NCBI RefSeq assembly: GCF_002920615.1
Contig: NZ_PQSU01000034.1
Coordinates: forward strand, 32,261-96,260
Reading direction: 5' to 3'
DNA length: 64,000 nucleotides
Source of the DNA: Streptomyces sp. Ru62
Lineage (GTDB): Bacteria > Actinomycetota > Actinomycetes > Streptomycetales > Streptomycetaceae
A program made the translations under genes and the position numbers. The notes beneath the pieces were generated by a model. That model was not told where the DNA came from. It did not search any database and worked only from the letters and a program-made list of their open reading frames with translations. Positions 26,062 to 34,029 of the stretch are shown one piece after another. The first letter of the stretch is position 1. Each line of letters starts with the position of its first letter.

Positions 26062-26496
26062 TCAGGCAGCCAGGCAGAGCCCCTGGTACGGCCGGTCCGG
26101 TGTGGCGACGGCCCGGCTCGGCGCGGTGGCGGACCGGTGCGGTACGGCGGCGGGCCGGTGCCGCTCGGCCGTGCGCCGGGTCAGCTCGCCGTGCACCAGC
26201 GACAGCAGGTCGCCGAGGTCCAGGCCGAGCGCGTGGGCCGCGGCGGCCAGCACCTCCGACGATGCCTCCTTGCGGCCCCGCTCGACCTCGGACAGATAGG
26301 GGAGCGAGATCCGGGCCGCGTCGGCCACGTCCTTGAGGGTGCGCTCCTGCGCCCGCCGCTCCCGGCGCAGCACCTCGCCGACCAGATCCCGCCACAGGGG
26401 CTCCCGGGCCGCGGGCTCGCCGGCCGGCGCGTCGGGGCGGACGGGCGCCGGCCGCAGGGGGATCACTCGGGCTTCCTCGCTCAGCGGGTTGCTCAT
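26062..26496 (-). CDS. XRE/ClgR-like transcriptional regulator
   Basis: A 144-residue regulator with a Cro/CI helix-turn-helix (about 55-95: RTLKDVADAARISLPYLSEVERGRKEASSEVL), the arrangement of ClgR, which activates clp protease and lon genes in actinomycetes. The C-terminus ends in LCLAA; an Ala-Ala tail is the ClpP-dependent degron described for ClgR. I therefore infer a ClgR paralogue subject to Clp proteolysis. It is divergent from the sigma factor gene. Confidence 0.85.
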   Translation of the reverse strand: MSNPLSEEARVIPLRPAPVRPDAPAGEPAAREPLWRDLVGEVLRRERRAQERTLKDVADAARISLPYLSEVERGRKEASSEVLAAAAHALGLDLGDLLSLVHGELTRRTAERHRPAAVPHRSATAPSRAVATPDRPYQGLCLAA

Positions 26497-26620
26497 CCCG
26501 TCAGCCTAGGAGCGCTACGGTGCGGGACAAGGGCGCGGCGTTCCGCCCTCAGAAAAACGCGTGCCGGAGCGTTCAATTCACGCCACTGCGGCGTGGCGGA
26601 CGCATGCGCGCCGTCACCGG

Positions 26621-26681
26621 GGGTACCCGCGCCGTGAGCGGCTCTGCGGGAGGAATGACCCGCCGCACATCGGGTACCCGC
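26621..26681 (+). promoter_or_regulatory. possible SigB-type -10 elements upstream of the sigma gene
   Basis: GGGTACCCGC occurs twice, at 26621-26630 and 26672-26681, upstream of the SigB/SigF-family gene. GGGTAC matches the -10 element of stress sigma promoters in Streptomyces, but no good GTTT-type -35 box is seen at 14-16 bp, so this is only a hint of autoregulation. Confidence 0.25.
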
Positions 26682-26759
26682 AGGAACGCCACCTGTGTCC
26701 GGAGCCGACGGAGCTGCCGTACAGGGAGAGGTCGAACCGTGACTTTCGTGGGAGAGGCA

Positions 26760-27650
26760 ATGAACACCGCCGCCGGGATCCGGTCGGAAGCAGAGGTCGT
26801 CGAGCAGACCGAGCAGGACAGGACGGGCGAGGGATCACTGCCTGGCATCGTGGACCCCGCGTCCGTCGCCCCGCGGGACGCGCGGGAGCTGTCCCGCCAG
26901 TTCTTCCGCCGGCTGACCGAGCTGGAGGAGGGGACGCACGAGTACCAGTACGCGCGCAACACCCTCATCGAGATGAACATGTCGCTGGTGCGGTTCGCGG
27001 CCGGACGGTTCCGGGGCCGTGGCGACGACATGGAGGACATCGTCCAGACCGGCATGATCGGCCTGATCAAGGCCATCGACCGGTTCGAACTGGCGCGCGA
27101 GGTCGAGTTCACCTCCTTCGCGCTGCCATACATCGTCGGCGAGATCAAGCGGTTCTTCCGGGACACCACCTGGGCCGTCCATGTGCCGCGCCGGCTCCAG
27201 GAGCTGCGGGTGGAGCTGGCCAAGGCGCGCGAGGAGCTGTCCAGCCGCCTGGACCGGGATCCGACCGTCGCCGAGCTGGCCACGCTGATGAACCTCTCCG
27301 AGAACGAGGTGATCGAGGCCCAGCTCGCCTCCAACGGCTACAACTCCGCCTCCCTGGACGCCGCGCTCACCGGCGACGGGCCCGAGGACGGCGAAGCCGT
27401 GCTCGCCGACTTCATCGGTGTGGAGGAGGAGGGGCTGCGGCTCGTCGAGGACTTCCACGCCCTCGCCCCGCTCATGGCGGAGCTGAGCGACCGTGACCGG
27501 CAGATCATCCACATGCGGTTCGTGGAGGAGGCCACCCAGGCCGAGATCGGGGAGCGGCTGGGGTGCTCCCAGATGCACGTCTCCCGGCTGATCAAGCGGA
27601 TCATCACCCGGCTGCGGCAGGGGATGCTGGGCGAACTCGGCTGCGCCTGA
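26760..27650 (+). CDS. SigB/SigF/SigG family RNA polymerase sigma factor
   Basis: A sigma factor of about 296 residues with regions 2 (YARNTLIEMNMSLVRFAAGRF; DIVQTGMIGLIKAIDRFE; FTSFALPYIVGEIKRFFRD), 3 (VPRRLQELRVELAKAREEL) and 4 (LSDRDRQIIHMRFVEEATQAEIGERLG). It belongs to the stress and sporulation sigma group of Streptomyces. ATG 26760 and GTG 26739 both have SD sequences. The gene is convergent with an RsbW-like ATPase 50 bp away, so partner-switching control is plausible. Confidence 0.92.
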   Translation: MNTAAGIRSEAEVVEQTEQDRTGEGSLPGIVDPASVAPRDARELSRQFFRRLTELEEGTHEYQYARNTLIEMNMSLVRFAAGRFRGRGDDMEDIVQTGMIGLIKAIDRFELAREVEFTSFALPYIVGEIKRFFRDTTWAVHVPRRLQELRVELAKAREELSSRLDRDPTVAELATLMNLSENEVIEAQLASNGYNSASLDAALTGDGPEDGEAVLADFIGVEEEGLRLVEDFHALAPLMAELSDRDRQIIHMRFVEEATQAEIGERLGCSQMHVSRLIKRIITRLRQGMLGELGCA

Positions 27651-27658
27651 CACCTCGG

Positions 27659-27685
27659 TCGGGCCGACGCCCGGCGTCGGCCCGA
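27659..27685. terminator. bidirectional terminator between sigma factor and RsbW-like genes
   Basis: A perfect 12-bp stem (27659-27670 with 27674-27685) with a 3-nt loop sits between two convergent stops at 27650 and 27700, so it can serve both transcripts. Confidence 0.8.
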
Positions 27686-27699
27686 TGTCTCAGTCGGTC

Positions 27700-28179
27700 T
27701 CAGTCGGTCCGGGACGGGCCGTCGCCGTTCTGCCCGAGCGGGAAGACGGCCCGCACGCGTTTGCCCACGGGCACCCGCTCGACGGTGACCTCCGAGGCCA
27801 GGGCGTGCACGATCTCCAGTCCGTGCCGTCCGACGCGCTTCGGGTCCTTCGGGTAGCGGCGGGGCAGGGCGGTGCTGCTGTCGTACACGGACACCACGAC
27901 CGAAGCGGCCGTGCCCTCCAGTTCCAGGATGTACGGGCCGTTGCTGTGCTGGTCGGCGTTGGTGACCAGCTCGCTCACCATCAGCAGCAGCTCGCCGTCG
28001 GCCCGGCCGTCGGCGGTGGCGCACCATTCGGTGCGCAGCTGCTGGAGGAACTGGGACGCGAAGGCACGTGCTTCGGCGATGCATCCGGGTTCGCCGGTGT
28101 AGTGCGCCGCACGCCGCAGCGGCTCCACGGGTACGTCGAAACCAGTCGGTATCACTGCCCCGCCCAGGTGCTTGATCAT
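27700..28179 (-). CDS. RsbW-like ATP-binding regulatory protein
   Basis: A 159-residue single-domain HATPase_c_2 protein: N-box LLLMVSELVTNADQHSNG, G1 VYDSSTALP, G2 GRHGLEIVHALASEVTVE. Such proteins bind sigma factors or anti-anti-sigma factors and can phosphorylate the latter. Its position tail-to-tail with a SigB-type factor suggests a partner, but Streptomyces has many of these proteins and pairing is not proven. GAGAGA precedes the ATG. Confidence 0.87.
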   Translation of the reverse strand: MIKHLGGAVIPTGFDVPVEPLRRAAHYTGEPGCIAEARAFASQFLQQLRTEWCATADGRADGELLLMVSELVTNADQHSNGPYILELEGTAASVVVSVYDSSTALPRRYPKDPKRVGRHGLEIVHALASEVTVERVPVGKRVRAVFPLGQNGDGPSRTD

Positions 28180-28375
28180 GCTGTCTCTCTCGGAAAACCC
28201 GGTCCGGCCGGTCGCTGTTGCACCAGTCCTCGTACCCCGAGCCCGGCCCGCCAGTCCACCGGATGCGTTCGCCCACCGCGCACAGTGGCGAGGCTCACGG
28301 CCCACACCGGTCACAGGAGGCCGGAGGGGGCTCCGGGCCGGACGGGCGGGGACGGCCGCTCGGTACGGCGGCCGG

Positions 28376-28786
28376 TCAGCCGACCGGCACGACCAGGGCC
28401 GGGATGGTCCGCTGCATGCGCAGGGCGTCGACGGACTCCGCGAGCAGCTCGTACTCGGTCGTGTCGTCGCCGGTCGCGATCCGCACCAGCCTCCCCGCGG
28501 CCAGCTCGTCGGCGACCATCTCCTGCTGGGCAGGGTCGCCGCACCAGGCGCGCAGCACGGCCGGCACGTCGGGCACGGTGTCGGCGACCGGGACGAGCGC
28601 GCTCGGCGGGAAGTGCCCGGCCTCGGGACGGGGGTCGAGGCGGTCGGCGATCCAGTTGGCGCGGTCGCGCAGCCACCACAGGGCGAGGGCCAGGGTGGGC
28701 GCCCGATAGGTGCCCAGGGGCACTCCGATGCGCTGCCCACCGCAGGTGCCGTACGCGGTGACATGGCACAGGAACTCGTCGTGCAT
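28376..28786 (-). CDS. conserved hypothetical protein
   Basis: A 136-residue soluble protein beginning MHDEFLCHVTAYGTCGG, which I do not recognise functionally. It is Trp-rich near residue 37 (WWLRDRANWIADRL) and ends PALVVPVG. GGGGGAG precedes ATG 28786; the longer frame upstream has no support. It may lie in one transcript with the RsbW-like gene 196 bp downstream, so a link to that regulator is possible. Confidence 0.65.
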   Translation of the reverse strand: MHDEFLCHVTAYGTCGGQRIGVPLGTYRAPTLALALWWLRDRANWIADRLDPRPEAGHFPPSALVPVADTVPDVPAVLRAWCGDPAQQEMVADELAAGRLVRIATGDDTTEYELLAESVDALRMQRTIPALVVPVG

Positions 28787-28913
28787 GCGCACTCCCCCGT
28801 CGCGTCGTTCGCCTGCCGGCTGGCCTCGCTTTCGGTGCGGCTCGTCTGTGGTGCGGCCGTGTGCGGTGCGTGATCGGAGCCTCGCTGGAAGTGAAGTCCT
28901 CACAGTCGAGTAT

Positions 28914-28927
28914 GTTCACTACTGAAC
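28914..28927. promoter_or_regulatory. candidate operator in the 28787-29136 divergent intergenic region
   Basis: The 350-bp gap between the hypothetical gene and the NTF2-like gene has no supportable ORF. An AT-richer part at about 28900-28975 contains GTTCA-CTAC-TGAAC (28914-28927), a perfect 5-bp inverted repeat with 4-bp spacer, likely a promoter or operator. GGAGG at 29122 serves the NTF2-like gene. Confidence 0.4.
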
Positions 28928-29136
28928 CACTGTCACCATGACTTTCCGGCCAGTCTCCTGGCATATTCAGCGCCTGTTCTGGCCGAAATGAGGCGGACCC
29001 TCCCGCCCCCCGGCCATGACCTTGGAGGTAATCGACCCGGCACCCGCTCCTCCCGCATGGTGGTCACACCGGATCGGCGAACCCCGCATCCGGGATGCTG
29101 ACCAGCAGAGACGACCTCGATGGAGGATGCTTCGCC

Positions 29137-29520
29137 ATGGCCGTGCACACCGACCGTCACGAGAACGCCGCCGCCCGTTACTTCGAGGCCTGGAACGCCA
29201 CCCGGCCGGAGGACATCGAGAAGGCCGTCGCCGCCGCCTGGACGGAGGACGGCGGCTACACCGACCCGCTCGTGGACGTGCGCGGGCACGAGCAGATCGC
29301 GGCCGTGATCGCGGCGGCCCACGAGCAGTTCCCCGGCTTCGTGTTCCGTCCGCTCGGCGCGGTCGACGGCCACCACGACACCGCGCGCTTCGGCTGGGAG
29401 CTGGTGAACGAGCAGGACGGCTCGGCGCCGGTGGCCGGGTTCGACGTGGTCACGCTGGACGGCGAGGGCCGCATCCGGCAGGTGCTGGGGTTCCTGGACC
29501 GGGTTCCGGCGGGCGCCTGA
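29137..29520 (+). CDS. nuclear transport factor 2 (NTF2)/SnoaL-like family protein
   Basis: A 127-residue NTF2-like protein (ENAAARYFEAWNATRPEDIE, GGYTDPLVDVRGHEQIAAVI, FVFRPLGAVDGHHDTARFGWEL). The fold forms small ligand pockets used by isomerases, cyclases and stress proteins; no specific activity can be assigned. GGAGG stands 10 nt before the ATG. It is followed by a strong terminator. Confidence 0.82.
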   Translation: MAVHTDRHENAAARYFEAWNATRPEDIEKAVAAAWTEDGGYTDPLVDVRGHEQIAAVIAAAHEQFPGFVFRPLGAVDGHHDTARFGWELVNEQDGSAPVAGFDVVTLDGEGRIRQVLGFLDRVPAGA

Positions 29521-29572
29521 CGGGGCCGGCGCCGACGCCTCCGGCGGGGCGACGGGGTGGCGGTACGACGAA

Positions 29573-29603
29573 GGGAGCGGCCGCGGTTGTCGCGGCCGCT
29601 CCC
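29573..29603. terminator. bidirectional terminator
   Basis: A perfect 13-bp stem (29573-29585 with 29591-29603) and a 5-nt loop lie between the convergent NTF2-like and aldo/keto reductase genes. Confidence 0.85.
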
Positions 29604-29620
29604 CCGGCATGTCCGTCCGG

Positions 29621-29644
29621 CGCTACGGCGCTACGGCGCTACGG
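29621..29644 (-). repeat. 8-bp tandem repeat x3 over the reductase stop codon
   Basis: CGCTACGG is repeated three times without a gap (29621-29628, 29629-29636, 29637-29644). The last copy contains the stop codon of the minus-strand reductase, so slippage here would leave the protein end intact and only alter the trailer. Confidence 0.85.
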
Positions 29645-30631
29645 CCGGACGATCGCGTCGATCCGCGCCAGTTCGTCGGCGTCGAAGTCGAGGTTGCCGA
29701 TGGCCGCGACGCTGTCCTCGATCTGCCGCGGGCTGCTCGCGCCGACCAGGGCGGACGTCACCCGGCCGCCGCGCAGCACCCAGGCGAGGGCGAGCTGGGC
29801 CAGGGTCTGGCCGCGGGACTTGGCGATCTCGTCCAGCGCGCGCAGCCGGGCGACCAGGTCCTCGGTGACCGCGTCCGAGTTCAGGAACGGGCTGTCGCTC
29901 GCGGCCCGGGAGTCCTCCGGGATGCCGTCGAGGTAGCGGCCCGTGAGCAGGCCCTGCTCCAGCGGGGAGTACACGATGGAGCCGACCTGGAGCTCGTCCA
30001 GGGCGTCGAGCAGGCCCTCGTCCTCGGGGCGCCGGTCGAGCATCGAGTAGCGCGGCTGGTGGATGAGGAGCGGCGTGCCCAGCTCGCCGAGGATGCGGGC
30101 GGCCTCGCGGGTCTGCTCGGCGGAGTAGTTGGAAACGCCGACGTAGAGGGCCTTGCCCTGCTGCACCGCCGTGTGCAGGGCGCCCATCGTCTCCTCCAGG
30201 GGAGTGTCCGGGTCGAAGCGGTGCGAGTAGAAGATGTCGACGTGGTCCAGACCCATCCGGCTCAGGCTCTGGTCCAGCGAGGACAGCAGGTACTTGCGCG
30301 AGCCCCACTCGCCGTACGGGCCGGGCCACATCAGATAGCCGGCCTTCGTGGAGATCACCAGTTCGTCGCGGTAACGGGCGAAGTCCGCCTTCAGCGCCTC
30401 CCCGAAGGCGGACTCGGCGGCGCCGGGCGGCGGGCCATAGTTGTTCGCGAGGTCGAAGTGGGTGACGCCGAGGTCGAAGGCGCGGCGGAGGATGGCCCGC
30501 TGGGTCTCCACCGGCCGGTCGGGCCCGAAGTTGTGCCACAGGCCGAGCGACAGGGCGGGGAGCTTCAGGCCGCTGCGTCCGGTGCGCCGGTAGGGCATGT
30601 CGGCGTAGCGGTCGGGGTGTGCGGTGTACAA
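29639..30631 (-). CDS. aldo/keto reductase, YghZ (glyceraldehyde-3-phosphate reductase) type
   Basis: A 330-residue AKR14-like enzyme: FDLANNYGPPPGAAE (Asp, Tyr), ISTKAGY (Lys), FYSHRFD (His) and the C-terminal cofactor segment TSALVGASSPRQIEDSV. Related enzymes reduce methylglyoxal and L-glyceraldehyde-3-phosphate. The start is TTG 30631 with GGAG 5 nt upstream; ATG 30598 has no SD. A LysR gene is divergent 111 bp away and is its likely regulator. Confidence 0.9.
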   Translation of the reverse strand: MYTAHPDRYADMPYRRTGRSGLKLPALSLGLWHNFGPDRPVETQRAILRRAFDLGVTHFDLANNYGPPPGAAESAFGEALKADFARYRDELVISTKAGYLMWPGPYGEWGSRKYLLSSLDQSLSRMGLDHVDIFYSHRFDPDTPLEETMGALHTAVQQGKALYVGVSNYSAEQTREAARILGELGTPLLIHQPRYSMLDRRPEDEGLLDALDELQVGSIVYSPLEQGLLTGRYLDGIPEDSRAASDSPFLNSDAVTEDLVARLRALDEIAKSRGQTLAQLALAWVLRGGRVTSALVGASSPRQIEDSVAAIGNLDFDADELARIDAIVRP

Positions 30632-30742
30632 CGCGACTCCAGAGGGGTTGGCACACGATCTACCGGTGCCACTCTTCCCCGGGCGGCGGGCAGTGGTCCA
30701 ACAGAAGAATCCGATGGAATTCAGCGGATATGCTTCTCAATC

Positions 30743-31651
30743 ATGGAACTGCGCCATCTCCAGCACTTCGTCGCGGTCGCCGAGGACCAGCACTTCACCC
30801 GGGCCGCCGAACGCCTGATGGTGTCCCAGTCGGGCCTGTCGGCGTCCATCCGGGCATTGGAGCGCGAGCTGCGGGCGCCGCTGTTCGTGCGGACGACCCG
30901 CCGGGTGACGCTCACCGAGGCCGGGCGCGCGCTGCTGGCGGAGGCCGAACGGATCCTGGCGCAGGTGCGCTCCGCGCACGAGGCGGTGGCCGCGGTGCAG
31001 GGTGTCCTGCGGGGCACGCTGGCCCTGGGCACCGAGCAGTGCATCGCCGGTGTGAACGTGGCCCGGCTGCTGGCGGCCTTCCGGCGCCGGCACCCGGACG
31101 TGGAGATCCGGCTGCGGCAGGCCGGCTCCGGAGCGCTGGCTGAGGAGGTCGCGGCCGGACGGCTCGACCTGGCCTTCGCCTACCGCACCCAGGCCGACAC
31201 CGACCAGCTCCGCTCGGTGTCGCTGACCAGCGAGTCCATGACCGTGCTGTGCCATCCGAGCCACCGCCTGGCCTCCGCCCCGGCCGTGCTCGGCCCGGCG
31301 GACCTCGCCGGGGAGGTCTTCGTCGACTTCCACCCCGACTGGGGTCCGCGCCGCACCACCGACGCCGCGTTCGCCACGGCCGGCGTCCGGCGCACGGTCG
31401 CGCTGGAGGTCAACGACGTGCACAGCCTGCTGGACCTGGTGGACGAGAACCTGGGGATCGCCGTCGTACCCCGGCACTTCCGGCACAAGCGGCCGTCGCT
31501 CACGGCGCTCCCGCTGAAGGGCGCGGGCGAGCCGGAGTACGAGACGGTCGCCCTGCTGCCGCCGGAACGGGCCACGAGCCCGGCCGCGCGGGCGCTGGTC
31601 ACACTGCTTGAGACGGGGGTCGTGGCCGCGCCCGCCGACGAGGTGCGGTGA
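30743..31651 (+). CDS. LysR family transcriptional regulator
   Basis: A 302-residue LysR regulator with an N-terminal winged helix-turn-helix (LRHLQHFVAVAEDQHFTRAAERLMVSQ, LSASIRALERELRA) and a periplasmic-binding-like effector domain from about 90. It is divergent from the aldo/keto reductase. In the shared region, ATTCAG (30719-30724) and CTCAAT (30736-30741) form an imperfect dyad with an 11-bp gap just before the start, a possible LysR site. Confidence 0.92.
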   Translation: MELRHLQHFVAVAEDQHFTRAAERLMVSQSGLSASIRALERELRAPLFVRTTRRVTLTEAGRALLAEAERILAQVRSAHEAVAAVQGVLRGTLALGTEQCIAGVNVARLLAAFRRRHPDVEIRLRQAGSGALAEEVAAGRLDLAFAYRTQADTDQLRSVSLTSESMTVLCHPSHRLASAPAVLGPADLAGEVFVDFHPDWGPRRTTDAAFATAGVRRTVALEVNDVHSLLDLVDENLGIAVVPRHFRHKRPSLTALPLKGAGEPEYETVALLPPERATSPAARALVTLLETGVVAAPADEVR

Positions 31652-31809
31652 CGGCGGCCGGGAGCCGGTCACGTCCGGCCGACGCGGCGTCAGCTCCCGG
31701 CGGCCGAGGCCGGTGACGCGGGCACGGCCGCCGGGGCGGGTGCCGACGGGCCTGTGCGGAAGCCGGGTTCCGGGCGCGTGCGCGCCGCTGATGCGCGATG
31801 GTGGACGGT

Positions 31810-32310
31810 ATGCATGCGAAGGACATCCTCATCGACGGCTACGGCCGCATCCAGGAAGAAGTCCATGCCGCCCTCGACGGCCTCGGCCCGGACGAGCTGC
31901 ACCACCGCCCGGCCGCCGGCGCCAACTCCATCGCCTGGCTGGTCTGGCACCTCACGCGGGTGCAGGACGACCACGTCGCCGACGCCTTCGACCTGGACCA
32001 GGTGTGGCTCGCGCAGGGCTGGGAGAAGCGTTTCGGCCTCGATCTGCCACAGCACGACATCGGGTACGGGCACACCCCCGCCAAGGTCGCGAAGGTGCGG
32101 GTGGAGTCGGCGGACCTGCTGACCGGGTACTACGACGCCGTCCACGAACAGACCCTCGGCTGTCTGCGCGGGCTGGCCGCCAAGGACCTGGAACGCATCG
32201 TGGACGAGCGCTGGGACCCCCCGGTGTCGCTGGGGGTGCGCCTGGTCAGCGTCCTGTCCGACGACCTCCAGCACGTCGGACAGGCCGCCTACCTCAGGGG
32301 GCTCCTCTAG
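31810..32310 (+). CDS. DinB / mycothiol transferase-like (DUF664) protein
   Basis: A 166-residue four-helix DinB-fold protein. Possible metal ligands are His in WLVWHLTRVQDDH and in DDLQHVGQAAYLRG, the DUF664 pattern. Members use mycothiol or bacillithiol in thiol transfer or isomerisation; the substrate is unknown. ATG 31810 has GGTGGA upstream; ATG 31798 is an alternative. The stop lies in a 20-bp tandem repeat. Confidence 0.86.
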   Translation: MHAKDILIDGYGRIQEEVHAALDGLGPDELHHRPAAGANSIAWLVWHLTRVQDDHVADAFDLDQVWLAQGWEKRFGLDLPQHDIGYGHTPAKVAKVRVESADLLTGYYDAVHEQTLGCLRGLAAKDLERIVDERWDPPVSLGVRLVSVLSDDLQHVGQAAYLRGLL

Positions 32311-32330
32311 ACCTCAGGGGGCTCCTCTAG
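32291..32330. repeat. perfect 20-bp tandem duplication carrying both convergent stop codons
   Basis: The 20 bases at 32291-32310 are repeated exactly at 32311-32330. The first copy encodes the last six codons and the stop of the DinB gene; the second holds the stop of the adenosine deaminase on the other strand. Exact identity suggests a recent event. Confidence 0.92.
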
Positions 32331-33406
32331 AGCGCGGACGCGTAAGCCGGCAGGACCACGTCCTCGATGAGGGCGTTGCGCTCGTCGAACGGGATGAACG
32401 CGCTCTTGAGGGCGTTCACCGTGACCGTGCGCAGGTCCTCGACCGTCCAGCCGGCCTCCTCGACCAGCAGGGACATCTCCCGGGTCATCGTCGTCCCCGA
32501 GACCAGACGGTTGTCGGTGTTCAGGGTGACCCGGAAGCCCAGATCCTTCAGGGCGGTGATCGGGTGTTCGGCGATCGAGGTCGCGCAGCCCGTCTGGAGG
32601 TTGGAGGTCGGGCACATCTCCAGGGCGATGCGGCGGTCGCGCACCCAGGAGGCGAGCCGGCCGAGCTTCCCGGCCGCGAGGTCGGGGATGTCCTCGGTGA
32701 TGCGGACGCCGTGGCCGATGCGCTGGGCGCCGCAGACCTGGAGGGCCTGGTGGATGCTGGGCAGGCCGTGCGCCTCGCCGGCGTGGATGGTGAACGGCAC
32801 GCTCTCGCGACGCAGGTGCTCGAAGGCGTCGAGGTGGTCGGCGGGCGGGAAGCCGTCCTCGGCACCGGCGATGTCGAAGCCGACGACGCCCGCGTCGCGG
32901 TAGGCGACGGCCAGGTCGGCGGCCTCGCGGACGCGGTCGAACATGCGCATGCCGCACAGCAGGGTGCCGACGCGGACGGGGGTGCCGGCGGCGGCCGCCT
33001 TGGCCATACCGACGGCGAGACCTTCCTGCACGGTCTCCACGACCTCGCTCATCGTGAGCCCGCCCCTCGTGTTCAGCTCGGGGGCGTAGCGGACCTCGGC
33101 GTAGACGACACCGTCGGCGGCGAGGTCGAGGACGTACTCCTCTGCCGTGCGCAGCAGGCCCTCGCGGGTCTGCATGACGGCGAGGGTGTGCTCGAAGGTG
33201 GCTATGTAACGGACCAGGTCACCGGAGTTGGCGGCCTCGACGTACCAGGCGGCCAGCTCGTCCGGGTCGCTGGTGGGCAGGGTGTGGCCGACCGCGGCCG
33301 CGAGTTCGACGACGGTGGCGGGGCGCAGACCGCCGTCGAGGTGGTCGTGCAGGACGGCCTTGGGGAGCCGGCGGAGGGTCTCGGTGTCGATGCGGGACGC
33401 GGTCAT
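32327..33406 (-). CDS. add: adenosine deaminase
   Basis: A 359-residue metal-dependent deaminase converting adenosine and deoxyadenosine to inosine forms. Zinc ligands and catalytic residues are in place: HDHLDGG (HxH) near residue 20, FTIHAGEAHG (His and Glu), CGAQRIGHG, and LNTDNR (Asp pair). It acts in purine salvage in the cytoplasm. It is convergent with the DinB gene and is followed upstream by a separate VOC gene. Confidence 0.95.
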   Translation of the reverse strand: MTASRIDTETLRRLPKAVLHDHLDGGLRPATVVELAAAVGHTLPTSDPDELAAWYVEAANSGDLVRYIATFEHTLAVMQTREGLLRTAEEYVLDLAADGVVYAEVRYAPELNTRGGLTMSEVVETVQEGLAVGMAKAAAAGTPVRVGTLLCGMRMFDRVREAADLAVAYRDAGVVGFDIAGAEDGFPPADHLDAFEHLRRESVPFTIHAGEAHGLPSIHQALQVCGAQRIGHGVRITEDIPDLAAGKLGRLASWVRDRRIALEMCPTSNLQTGCATSIAEHPITALKDLGFRVTLNTDNRLVSGTTMTREMSLLVEEAGWTVEDLRTVTVNALKSAFIPFDERNALIEDVVLPAYASAL

Positions 33407-33453
33407 GGGCGTTTCGTTTCCTCGGGTCCTGGGACAGGTGGTGCGGTGGTGGG

Positions 33454-33843
33454 TCAGTGACCGGCGGGCTGGAGCAGGTCCCAGCGGTTGCCGTACAGGT
33501 CCTGGAAGACGGCGACCGTGCCGTACGGCTCGTGGCGCGGCTCCTCCAGGAAGGTCACGCCGGCCGCGGTCATCCGGGTGTGGTCGCGGGCGAAGTCGTC
33601 GGTGTGCAGGAAGAAGCCGACGCGCCCGCCGGTCTGGTCGCCGACGCGGGCCCGCTGCTCGTCGCTCTTCGCGCGGGCCAGCACCAGTCCGGGTCCGTCG
33701 CCCCCGGGCTCCACGACGACCCAGCGCGAGCCGTCGGGACGCGGGGCGTCCTCGACGAGGCGGAACCCGAGGGCTTCGGTGTAGAAGCGGACGGCCTCGT
33801 CGTAGTCGTGCACGACGAGGGTGACAAGGGCGACGCGACGCAT
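33454..33843 (-). CDS. VOC family (glyoxalase-like) protein
   Basis: A 129-residue single-module VOC protein (VALVTLVVHDYDEAVRFYTEALGF, GFFLHTDDFARDHTRM, FQDLYGNRWDLLQP). Length and motifs fit glyoxalase/bleomycin-resistance-type proteins; a specific substrate cannot be given. GGAAGG precedes the ATG. A near-perfect palindrome lies about 30 bp upstream, so it may be under specific repression. Confidence 0.86.
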   Translation of the reverse strand: MRRVALVTLVVHDYDEAVRFYTEALGFRLVEDAPRPDGSRWVVVEPGGDGPGLVLARAKSDEQRARVGDQTGGRVGFFLHTDDFARDHTRMTAAGVTFLEEPRHEPYGTVAVFQDLYGNRWDLLQPAGH

Positions 33844-33874
33844 GGCGACCTTCCGGCGGGGGCGGTTAGCCGGT

Positions 33875-33894
33875 GAGGTTATACGTAAAACCTC
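33875..33894 (-). promoter_or_regulatory. 20-bp palindrome upstream of the VOC gene
   Basis: Nine of ten base pairs match around the centre at 33884.5 (arms GAGGTT and AACCTC; core TACGTA). It is AT-rich in the middle, with TATAC-like sequence, and ends about 30 bp before the start, so it overlaps the expected promoter. The regulator is unknown. The rest of the gap to 34029 shows no gene. Confidence 0.6.
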
Positions 33895-34029
33895 CGGGAC
33901 GCCAGTCTTCGTCTACGCGCGTTGCGCTGTGGGGTCGGCGGGGGTGGCGGGCGGAAGGACGGGACGCTGTGCGGGGCCGCACGGGAGGGCGTGCGTGGTG
34001 TGGGTTCCGCACGGGCGTCGCCCGGCGGG

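Noticed and set aside
26621..26681. Firm SigB-type promoters
   Set aside because: The -10 matches are good but the -35 elements are missing at the needed distance, so they are listed only at low confidence.
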